Shown: positions 1 to 7,584 of the stretch, piece after piece
Layout of the letters: the number at the start of each line of letters is the position of its first letter
How positions within the stretch are numbered: position 1 is the stretch's first letter
Assembly (NCBI GenBank): GCA_003427395.1
Contig: BFEA01000001.1
Coordinates: 4,048,598 to 4,076,833, forward strand
Length of the DNA: 28,236 bases
From: Chara braunii
Lineage: Eukaryota > Streptophyta > Charophyceae > Charales > Characeae
Direction: 5' to 3'
The notes under the pieces: generated by a model
Database searches by the model: none
What the model saw: only the letters and a program-made list of their open reading frames with translations
What the model was told of the DNA's origin: nothing
Program-made: the position numbers and the translations under genes

Positions 1-64
1 CCTGTTTTGAGAAGACGGGGCTCAATGCCTGGGCCTGAGGGCCCTTTTGCAGTTCACATGCCCT

Positions 65-153
65 CACTTCTTTTTGGGGTCCGCTTCTACCAGGGGACCG
101 GTCCAACGCCCCCCACTTCTTTTTGGGGTCCACTTCCACCCGAGGACTGGTCC
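65..153. repeat. Two-copy direct repeat, period 49 bp
   Basis: Bases 65-104 and 114-153 are the same 40-bp unit with about five differences. Both begin CACTTCTTTTTGGGGTCC and both end in GGACYGGTCC. The palindrome GGACCGGTCC is present at 95-104 and again at 217-226, with GGACTGGTCC at 144-153. The rest of 1-344 has no coding sequence that I can support. A small hairpin, CGCAGCC-taag-GGCTGCG, lies near 323-340, right beside the broken end of the integrase fragment. Confidence 0.8.
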
Positions 154-344
154 TTCCTTTTTCCAAAAGTCCCGGTTCTACCAGAGCTAGTTGTAGGTAG
201 TCCGCAGTTTTGCCAAGGACCGGTCCCCCAAATTTTTTTGCCCCCTAAGAACACACTTTGCGTCCTGGTCGCCCGCCGCCAAAAATGCGACACCTTGACA
301 CAGACGCGGAAACCCACTATACCGCAGCCTAAGGGCTGCGAATA

Positions 345-1113
345 GCGGAATCCCGTGATCACTAACCCAATGGTAAAAAAACTTCTGAATGACTAACTAA
401 GTGCGTGCCTCTGTAGGCAAAGGAACAAAAACTGCATATTTGCTAAGCCTATCGACTATGACCATGACTTGGTTCTTGCCATGCCTACTCTTGACACCAG
501 CGTCCATGAAGTCAATGGAGACTGAATCTCCAGGTTGGTCAAGAATGGGCAAGGGTCGAAGAAGACCTAGAGGGGCACGCGTAGTTGTCTTATTCCTCTC
601 GCAAACTTGCAACTGCGAACATACTCTATGCAGTCAGCTTTCATTCTTGGCCACGTGTACGCATGCATCAGGTTGGCGAGAGTCTTTTGCCTACCAAAAT
701 GTCCCTTTGTATCGTGGCATTCCCCTAAGATCAAACTGCGGATCTCCTCACTATTGGGAACACAGCCGGTCTACTGCGTCGGTCTTCTCGAACAACAATT
801 CTTCTGTCGTGCGATAGTGTGGTTCTGTCTCTGGGGCCTCCTTAACTCTTTTGAGGAGGTCGCTATAGATAGGGTCCTGCGCATACGCCTGTCTTACTTT
901 CTCTTGCAGGTCTGTCCCTACATCCAAATAGTGGACTATAGCTCCAAAGTAGTCTGATCTCCTACTTAGAGCATTCGTAACCACATTGTACTTGCCCTTG
1001 ACCGATTTGAGCTCAAAGTCATACTGGTCTATCTCAGCGGACCACCTAGTCAACTTAGGTGTCATTTTGGCCTCTGTCTTCAGCCACCTAAGAGTCTCGT
1101 GGTCTGAATACAC
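345..1113 (-). pseudogene. E0 RNase H end and integrase, partial, frameshifted
   Basis: Starting at SDHETLRWLK, this part reads through KYNVVTNALSRRSDY. In a second frame it then reads the integrase zinc domain: a GECHD histidine, a KGHFG histidine and a Cys in YVRSC. After a two-base loss near 600 it returns to the first frame at CERNKTTTRAPLGLL. The core starts with SIDFMDAG and MVIVDRLSKYAVFVPLP, and after a TAG near 397 it continues LVIQKFFYHWVSDHGIP. Everything after that is lost. The His2Cys2 domain normally promotes multimer formation and the core catalyses strand transfer. Without the second half of the triad it must be inactive. Confidence 0.82.
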
Positions 1114-1545
1114 TTTGAAGTGCCTCCCAAGCAGGTAATGCTAAGGTGTGTTCTAAGGCCTGCCTGAGAGCGTAGAGTTCTCTCTCGTAAGTCGAGGTAG
1201 CTACTTTCTTTGAGGGCATCCTCACTGACATGAACTCTACGGGTCTATAGCCATTGTCGTCATCTTGCTGTAACACGACGCCTGTACCATACCGACTCGC
1301 GTCCGTGGTGACGACAAATGGAAAAGACGGATCTGCTACTTTGAGGACAGGGTACTCTATCAACGCGCGCTTTAACTTCTTGAGCGAGGACGCACAATCT
1401 TTGTCCCACTGCCAGATTGCTTCTTTCTTTAGCAACCGGCGAAGGGGAGCGGCGATAGTCGAAAAGTTCCTCACAAACTTCCTATAGTAATTAACTAGGC
1501 CTAGGAACGACCGCAACTCGGATTGATTGAGACCGGTACTCCTTG
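1088..1545 (-). pseudogene. E0 reverse transcriptase end and RNase H, partial
   Basis: The reading frame opens with NQSELRSFLGLVNYYRKFV, the segment that joins RT to RNase H in gypsy elements. It continues into VVTTDASRYGTGVVLQQDDD, where the Asp of TTDAS is the first RNase H catalytic residue, and ERELYALRQALEH, whose Glu is the second. Near 1110-1140 a small indel moves the frame, and the conserved SDHETLRWLKT segment is found in the neighbouring frame. All catalytic RT motifs, including YxDD, lie upstream and are absent. The frame stays open upstream of 1517 into unrelated sequence. Confidence 0.85.
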
Positions 1546-2205
1546 GGCCACCCTCCCATCGGATATAAGCAATCCGCCCCCCCTTTTCCTTACCCAGCCA
1601 GTCCCTTGAGAATTGATTGATTGCTTGTGTAATATCTTTCTTTAAGTGATATAACTCCAGTTCGTTCTTGACCTTCTGCCATCGTGAGAGGAGCTCTTGA
1701 TGTGTATACTGTTTTATTATTTATGTTACTTCCTCTCCATCTACGCGAACTCCCTCAATGGTGTGTGTGCAGCGTTTCCTCCAGAGCGCACAGATAACCG
1801 CTCTCCTCCCAATCTTGAAGATATTGTTTTCAAAAGCACTGTTTGTGGCGGAGGTTCATGCTTCGCAGAGCAGCGCCCTCCAGTCCATGGCCAGGCCGAT
1901 CCGGTGCCCAAAAGGCTCCATATCCTGTGCCGGCGCCCCATCTGCTTCCTTGGCAGTCACCATATCCTGAATCGATAGCATTTCTTCCAGAGACATCGGC
2001 CCATCCATGACAACAATCCTTGGTACCCTCGAAATTCTCACTTTTCGCGAAAGGTCAGGTTGTGTCGTATTGGCGTTCCTATGACCTTCCATTGAAGCTC
2101 TGCTCTCGGTAACTACGAACGATGCACCTCTACCTTCAGGTGAAAAACAGAGTCGCGCTGCGCAAGCATATCTCCGCTTCTCTCCTGATGGCAGAAATGC
2201 TCGAC
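1546..2205 (-). pseudogene. Unrecognised coding remnant joined in frame to E0
   Basis: I do not recognise this protein. A single minus-strand frame is open for about 220 codons, from roughly 2205 to 1546, apart from TGA at 1856-1858 and TAA at 1721-1723. It runs straight into the E0 RT frame. Composition looks protein-like: it includes SPEGRGASFVVTE, RKVRISRVPRIVVMDGPMS, FENNIFKIGRRAVICALW and QELLSRWQKVKNELELYHL, the last being a plausible amphipathic helix. There is no gag, protease or RT signature. It could be an exon of a host gene or a part of another transposon captured at a junction near 1540. The longest uninterrupted piece is 1859-2092. Confidence 0.35.
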
Positions 2206-2547
2206 GAGGGCCTACTCACTATTCCTTTATCTATTTATTTTCCCTTTTTTTTATTTCATTATCGTGCTCACACCGGTTCGCCATTCTCCACAGTCCCTTC
2301 TAGATCCTTCCTGATTTGGTTTCATTGATCTCCCATTTTTCGAAAGTAGACTCCTCTTCTCACTTTTTCGTTCAGCTCAGCTTCCTCATTCCCGAAGGGC
2401 CCATCGCTATTTTTCCAGGGTCTGTCCTCTACTGGAGTTTCGGAAGGTTTTTTTTTTTTTTGTCAGACCCTTCGTATTTATCCTGCTCAGTGAGGTCTGT
2501 CAAAAAGCCCTCTCCTTGACGTAGCCATTCCCCAGGTCTGGTCAACT

Positions 2548-2548
<1 letters not shown>
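2206..2548. other. No gene seen; T-rich intergenic DNA
   Basis: Pyrimidine-rich sequence with a run of eleven or more T at about 2450-2461. I see no conserved coding frame, RNA gene or transposon end here. The short open frames look like chance products of low complexity. Confidence 0.5.

Positions 2549-2550
<2 letters not shown>

Positions 2551-2591
<41 letters not shown>
2551..2591. repeat. (TG)n microsatellite
   Basis: About twenty perfect TG units, preceded by CAACTGAT. The same lead-in, AACTGAT, stands before the second (TG)n tract at 3847. Confidence 0.95.
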
Positions 2592-2594
<3 letters not shown>

Positions 2595-2808
2595 GATGTG
2601 TGCAAGCACATATTATGGTAGCCTCAGCACATGATAAACATGCACTCCACCTACCGTCACGACACATGATACACTCCACCACTATCCCTAATGCCCTCAT
2701 ACATTCACAGGCTAGATCCTCTATTTCCCCAGGCATGGCGTTTAGGCAGACGGTAGCTTGACAAAACAACAAGACACAACCAACAGTGAAGCAAAGGACA
2801 TGGGTTGG

Positions 2809-2982
2809 AAGGCATGAGGGAGGCGGGTGGGCAGACATATAGCATGGCGCCAGGCAAGCAGCACAAGGTATTAAAGCATATAGGCTGGAGGGCATGNGGG
2901 AAGCGGGTGGGAAGACAAACAACACAAAACAACAAAGCACACTGGGTGAAAGGCATGGCGTAGACGAATGGGCAGGCAAAAC
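2809..2982. repeat. Degenerate minisatellite, GGCATG..GGCGGGTGGG units
   Basis: Three imperfect copies of a roughly 34-bp unit start at about 2809, 2887 and 2948 (for example GGCATGAGGGAGGCGGGTGG and GGCATGNGGGAAGCGGGTGG). Each is followed by A-rich GACAAAC or AGCACAA sequence. Base 2897 is an N. Long open frames on the opposite strand are rich in Cys, Leu, Phe and Pro and derive from this repetition, so I do not call them genes. Confidence 0.6.
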
Positions 2983-3076
2983 AGCGTAAGGCAGCGAGGG
3001 AAACAACAGCATGACAAACGACGACAATGCAAAAACAAAACCCGAAAAAAATACAAGTATAAACAGGGCAAAGACT

Positions 3077-3119
3077 GAAAAAAAATAAAATAATAATAAT
3101 AATAAAAATAAAAATAAAA
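3077..3119. repeat. A/T simple-sequence tract, (AAT)n/(AAAAT)n
   Basis: An oligo-A run is followed by repeated AAT and AAAAT units ending in AAAACTGAT. It could be the remains of a retrotransposed poly(A) tail or plain slippage. Immediately after it, 3130-3185 contains AGATTGT and ACAATCT arms about 45 bp apart. Confidence 0.8.
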
Positions 3120-3185
3120 CTGATGGTGAAAGATTGTTTCGTCGGAGTTGCACCGACTCATCAGGAGGCTGAACCCTCGACAATC

Positions 3186-3842
3186 TGCAGGAATCTCTGT
3201 ATTAGATGGTTTGGGTCATGAACCCTTTGACCCTTGTTGAAGGCAGACTGTCCCCAAGCGGAACATAGCAGCGGGNGGNNACCCTGTGGAGCACCAGGCA
3301 GCACAGTAGAGGCAACACGGCTGCACAACGCCAAAAACGACTGCAAGGAAAGACATGGCACGCAGCGCGGAAACACGGAAGACACGGCCAATGGATGGGC
3401 AGCAAGGCAGCGGAGCAGCGAAGCGCAAGGCAACACCGACAACACAGCCACACCACACAGCGAACACAGCAACTTGCAGAGAACCACATGCAAAGCAAGC
3501 GGGACAGGCAGCAAGGCGGCAATGGTGCGCAGACGAGGCAGTCCACACATCCAACACGGAGCAAAGCAGTGCATGACCTACTCACATCACGATTGAACCC
3601 TGCAGACTGTTGGTTCCCACCACCCACTGAGCCAGGGAGTCACCCCGACGAGCATCCGTCATCACCTACAGGCAACACAGACATCCCGAACTGAGCGGGC
3701 CCCATAAGAGTGCGGTAGGCACTCCAAACGAGGAACCACCGACTGTTTGGCACTACTTAAGGGTGCTCAGTTGGGTAACAGCAAAAAGACAAAATTAGAG
3801 GAAGAACAGACAGCAAGAGGGGAAACAAACAGACATAAAACT

Positions 3843-3846
<4 letters not shown>
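3186..3846. other. CA/GCA-rich low-complexity DNA with N gaps; no gene supported
   Basis: Purine-biased sequence rich in GCA, ACA and GGCA, open in several frames on both strands. Such overlapping openness is a mark of compositional bias, not of coding. Ns stand at 3276, 3279 and 3280. No recognisable domain appears in any frame. Confidence 0.5.
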
Positions 3847-3909
<63 letters not shown>

Positions 3910-3954
3910 GGTGTGTGTGTGGGTGTGTGTGGGTGTGTGTGTGTGTGTGTGTGT
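3847..3954. repeat. (TG)n microsatellite with GGGTG interruptions
   Basis: More than 50 bp of perfect TG followed by GGGTGGGTGGG and mixed TG/GGGTG units. It is preceded by AAAACTGAT, like the tract at 2551. Confidence 0.95.
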
Positions 3955-4698
3955 TTAAAATTGCACCACGACAGCCCCTATTTCATCCAGACGAGTACGA
4001 ACGGGTTGAGCCAGCTCAAGAATTAAAGAATTTCACCTCTTTAGCAAGCAACGTGAATCATAATAGAAGTGTTTAGAACTGTGTTTAGCTGGGGTTTCTT
4101 CGGGGCAACAGCTCCTCTTTTACTATGCCCCACACGTACAAGGCTGCCCACGTTGATGGTGGTTGAGCGGCAGCTGCTCACATCCCCGTGTGCCTTAGCG
4201 GCCCACTTGCACGTTATTACAGGAGGCCGTGTAAAGGGAAGGTATGCTCTTGTGCATTTCTCTTCAGATCTTCATACTACTGTTCATTTCACTTCAGAGC
4301 TTCAGCTTATACTTAGTCTCTGTGTCTGTCCTTCATCGTCATACTTCCATTCATGTCACTTCCGATCTTCATATCGTCTGTTCTCTGAACGATGCTCATT
4401 CGTATGTATTTGCTAGTAGCACAAAGGGGGAGGGTGGAGGGGAGGTGGAGGGAAAGGGATAGAAGGCAGAGTTCTATAGGAGTGTGGGGTATGGGGAGGT
4501 TGAGGGTAAAGGGCAGGAAAGAAACATGTGAAGGGCAGGATAGAGTACGACATGCAACGGGCAGGGGAGAGGTGTATGACGAACTTCGCAGAATTCTAAA
4601 TACTCACTGCTGGAACAAACTACTCTGGAATGGCACAGGGTTGCAAAAAAATATTTTTTGGTTGAGGAGCAATTATTGCCTATGGTAAGTGGCCACCC
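3955..4698. other. Intergenic DNA; G-quadruplex-like purine tract at 4425-4458
   Basis: No gene seen. Bases 4425-4458 contain five runs of three or more G separated by loops of 1, 4, 7 and 3 bases, which satisfies the usual G3N1-7 quadruplex rule on the plus strand. The purine bias continues to about 4575. Before it, 4250-4400 is rich in imperfect TTCATNNCACTTC-like repeats. Confidence 0.55.
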
Positions 4699-6003
4699 CT
4701 ACAGACCGGACAGGACCGGTTCCAGTGTGGACCGCATCCAATTTTCACAGTCACAATTGCTGCATCGAATGGCGCAGTGCAGACAGATGTCACAGGCTAC
4801 GTGGCTCCTACATGCTAGGAACACAGAGGCACGTCGACTGCAATTGTAGAGGCATTGCCGTTCCAGCCCCTGTCTACAAATTGGACATCACATGTCAGGG
4901 CCCGTACATGAGTACACTACTGACTGCCGTCGTACGTTTGGAAACAAAAACTCGCATGGACTATCCCTTCGTAATCCTCACGGCACAAGGCATGTGAACC
5001 ACATGCTAGTTGAATCTCCGGCAGGTCATCACAAAGCGGCATGAAGCATCTTTCTTGGGTTTCCACAGTATTCCTTCCTTGTCTATGGGCAGACGACAAC
5101 AGGGAGGATCGGTCCGAAGCAAGGGCATTCAGCTGCTGCAGGATTTGGTCCCCAACAGCTCGCCCTGCTGGTGATGAACTACCAGCACATCGCTCCGCAG
5201 GTGCTTCATATAGAAGTCTATTTTCCTCCTCAGGCTTCTGTGTCTGTCATTCATCTGGCAAGGAAGAGGGAGATCCGTCTGCGGTTGTCGTAGGTGTGTG
5301 ACCAACACCGCATGTGGGACAAGCTAGGAGAGGATGTGGAGGATGAAGGCACCGGGGATAGTCCATGCTGTAAAGATACATACTTTCTATGACAGCTTCC
5401 GGGAAACATTGATGACACATGGCATGTTGCTGACTTGTCATTAGCATGAAAGGCTGACGTGCACAGTTATTTGGGAATTGCAGATAAAGGCCACAACAGC
5501 ATGCTGGGCAGTAATGAGGGGGGGGTGGGGGGATGAGCACAAGACAAGGGATCACAGTTTTCGTGGGAGAGGCTGGAAGCGACCATCCCTTCATAGTGTT
5601 CGGTGCAGAGGCTATGTCGTGTGCATGCCAACCGAACTGTAAGTGTGTGACGACACAATGGGAGGGCACAGCAACCACCCCCTGGAAAGGTCCCTTCACT
5701 GTTTGTAGTAGAATCGGTCGGATTGTTCTCCGGGGGGTGCAGTGGTTGCAAGTGCTCATAGACATACTGTTCCTGATGGATGAGCCAGACGGAGCGATTC
5801 TCCACCACTTCGTGATACAAAGAGTTAATATTTCCCGCTGTGTGCACCCTACCGCCATTGTCCCATAGGATCCATGAATTACCGGCAAACGTAAGAGCAC
5901 TGAAATGACCTGGACGATGTAAGATATATGCCCGAATATTTGGATCCATGCCTGGCACATGGTTTCGTGGAGTAGGTTGGAATTGTAGTCGCCTACCCAT
6001 TCT
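4699..6003 (-). pseudogene. Broken gene: papain/USP-like His box plus tandem RING-type finger modules
   Basis: Read leftward from about 6003. First comes a segment resembling the His box of papain-fold peptidases: RPGHFSALTF (His at 5905-5907), then NSWILWDNGG about 11 residues on, and ENRSVWLIHQEQY, much like the GHY...W..fDD...AYLL pattern of ubiquitin-specific proteases but with Asn beside the acidic residue. Two copies of a double finger module follow. Finger 1 is C-x4-C-x9-C-x2-H-x2-C followed by YEG (5670-5590 and 5048-4970). Finger 2 is RING-like (5510-5310 and 4887-4753). The last finger is a textbook C3HC4 RING: C-x2-C-x21-C-x2-H-x2-C-x2-C-x6-C-x2-C. In the first copy the third Cys is Ser. 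The coding is broken by a frameshift at the G runs 5518-5532, TGA at 5247-5249, TAG at 4917-4919, a frame switch and TGA at 4888-4890. Any catalytic Cys would lie upstream and was lost where the LTR begins. RING proteins are usually ubiquitin ligases; pairing one with a deubiquitinase-like box is inference. Confidence 0.6.
4753..4887 (-). pseudogene. C3HC4 RING-finger segment (module B, finger 2)
   Basis: From base 4887 leftward one frame reads CPICRQGLERQ through CLHCAIRCSNC and on to a TAG at 4699-4701. The eight zinc ligands are all present with canonical RING spacing. It aligns without gaps over 36 residues to the finger at 5510-5400 (shared CP-C, GL, Q, NC, R, H, C, C), showing that the two arose by duplication. 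A TGA immediately before the first Cys and a different frame for the preceding finger at 5048-4970 show that it is no longer joined to its upstream half. Confidence 0.7.
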
Positions 6004-6103
6004 TCTTCTTCTTTCCCTCTCTCTCCTCTCAAGTTCATTCATTTCTTTTTGATATTGTACTTTCAGATGAATGTATACTTCAAAATTGGCCAGGATCGTA
6101 ACA
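6001..6103 (+). repeat. E1 5' LTR remnant
   Basis: Homologous to the 14390-14520 part of the 3' LTR-like region and ending in GTAACA directly before the primer binding site. The 3' copy carries two extra pieces: about 11 bp near 14426-14436, and a hairpin GGTACCTCC..GGAGGGAAACC at about 14477-14505. The start is abrupt at a TTCTTC tract. Confidence 0.75.
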
Positions 6104-6116
6104 TTGGTATCGGAGC
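6104..6116 (+). other. Primer binding site, initiator tRNA-Met type
   Basis: TTGGTATCGGAGC stands right after the LTR end. Plant gypsy and copia elements commonly use TGGTATCAGAGC, complementary to the 3' end of initiator tRNA-Met. This copy differs by A to G at one base, and so does the E3-family site at 22745-22757. Confidence 0.8.
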
Positions 6117-7584
6117 GGATTCTACTTGCTGGCGAGAGTTGACTTTGTCCCCATAACCCTAACCCTAGTGGTAAGGGCTAACCACTTAGGGTTAGGGCGG
6201 AAGTTAGGGTTAAGTGGGGCAGAGTGGTAAAGGGAAGCTGCTCCCACCTGGCAGGGCCGTGTAGGGTCGACATTAGACCCGGCCAGGTAACTTGAGTGCA
6301 TGTTTGTGGTGGCGAGACAGAAGGTGGGACTTCGTGATGCAATTTGAGAGCGGCGACAGTGAAGGGCACCTACAACTTGAATCTGGACTTCAAGGAAGAC
6401 AAGGAGTGACTTTAGGGCTCCCCTCAAGTTAGGCGAGCTTGAGGGTGGCAGCCATATCCGCACCTACGGGCTGCAAGTTGCTACTTTGATCTTCAACATC
6501 GACGGCGGATCTGGGGTTGTACTTTGGGGTATATGTTGACCCTCCTAGATGATACGACACTAGTGTACAGGATGCTAATTGGGTTAGGAGGACTATGTGA
6601 GAGGGGGGTGAGTTTCTTTCATCTCAAGAGCCCGACCACTCAGGTAAGTGTCGTGACGCCAGGGTGCCCATGTGTGTGAGCATGGAATTGACTGCCTACT
6701 GGGGTATTCTGGGTTCTTCTTCCATCCTCCATAGTCTTGATCTTGTGTGAGGTGTGTGAACTGCTTACTCACCTGATGAGTGAATGAATGGAGTATCTTG
6801 CGTGCCATGCTATATCTTTCTACAATGCTTTGTTTATTTCATTCTGAACGGTTGTAGTCTGTAGGTTCTTTCTGGGGCTAAATTTCGTTTTTCAATTCGG
6901 TGGGAGCAAAGAGTAAGTCTTTGTGGAACTCTTGTTGGTTGGGACCCGGTTCTGACTCCACTGGGACCATTTGAGACCCAGTGGGACCAGGCCCAAACAG
7001 GAAGGGCCCCTCAGGCGCAAATCTGTTGACGTCGGTTACCTTGCTCTATTTGATTGGGACTCGGAGTTCATGCTTTCGGACCAGGACACTCGCTGCTGAG
7101 GGGATCTTAACTGAGACGTTTTAACTGACTTTACCGCACGATCCGCCGCCTGACTCGCACCTTCGACACCACTCAATTCTCTCTTGCATTACGTAGTACA
7201 CCTTGAACTTGATTTGTTGTGTCTTCACAGAGCCGAGTCCGACTAGGCTTGAGAGGACCTCATACGTAGTCGGACCAGACTGTGTGGCGGAATCAGATCT
7301 CTCTGATCTTTATTTTTTTGTTTGACTGCTCTCCAATCCAAATGAATTGCTGCTCCGGCTAGGAGTTCTACCTTCTCTTATGATTGCTTTCAAACTGTTT
7401 CTTTCACAAGGTTCGTTAAATGTCTGCGTCTACACGATCGCAAACGAGAGAGAGAGAGAGAAGAGAGAAGCTTCAGAGTGTTGCTCTTGAGGGAGTGAGG
7501 AGAGGGAAGAGGAGTGTTCGTCCCAGAAGTGTGAGGAAATACGGACCTCTCTTGAGAGACTTACTGACTCCCTAATCCTCCATC
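6117..7584 (+). other. E1 untranslated leader, with hairpins and telomere-like motifs
   Basis: About 1.47 kb between PBS and gag without coding that I can support. Bases 6157-6172 (CCCTAACCCTAGTGGT) pair with 6181-6197 (ACCACTTAGGGTTAGGG) with one bulge, and a further TTAGGGTT lies near 6203. A perfect 8-bp stem, CCACTGGG/CCCAGTGG, with an 11-base loop is at 6958-6984. A (GA)n tract sits at about 7446-7460, shortly before the gag start. Such leaders often carry packaging signals, but none can be assigned from sequence alone. Confidence 0.6.

Larger units (their letters stand above)
345..1545 (-). mobile_element. Ty3/gypsy fragment E0 (RT end, RNase H, partial integrase)
   Basis: Minus-strand remnant of a Metaviridae-type pol gene, truncated at both ends. 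Reading leftward from about 1545, it opens with the end of the RT connection (ELRSFLGLVNYYRKF), then RNase H (TTDASRYGTG, then ERELYALRQAL), then SDHETLRWL and the NALSRRSDY region, the integrase His/Cys domain and the start of the integrase core (SIDFMDAG, the first catalytic Asp). The core continues past a stop near 397 as far as HWVSDHGIP at about 345 and then ends abruptly. The second Asp and the Glu of the DDE triad are missing. Frame changes occur near 1110-1140, 750 and 600. It resembles E2 (both have CVPNSE and GECHD before the zinc domain) but is not identical, so it belongs to a related lineage. No LTR is visible next to it. Confidence 0.88.

Noticed and set aside
290-345. Helitron 3' end (hairpin near a junction)
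   Set aside because: No CTRR terminus follows the hairpin at the expected distance.
2542-3183. 213-codon minus-strand open frame rich in Leu, Phe, Pro and Cys
   Set aside because: It is generated by (TG)n, minisatellite and A/T simple repeats, contains an N, and overlaps open frames in other phases. No domain pattern is present.
3202-3694. Several overlapping open frames on both strands
   Set aside because: All arise from CA/GCA-biased sequence around N gaps. Simultaneous openness in five frames is not evidence for a gene.
4888-5249. In-frame TGA codons in the finger gene as selenocysteine or recoding signals
   Set aside because: The gene also has a TAG and two frame changes. No supporting stem-loop was seen, so simple decay explains it better.
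6153-6213. A chromosome end (telomere)
   Set aside because: Only a few units in inverted order, embedded in a retrotransposon leader.
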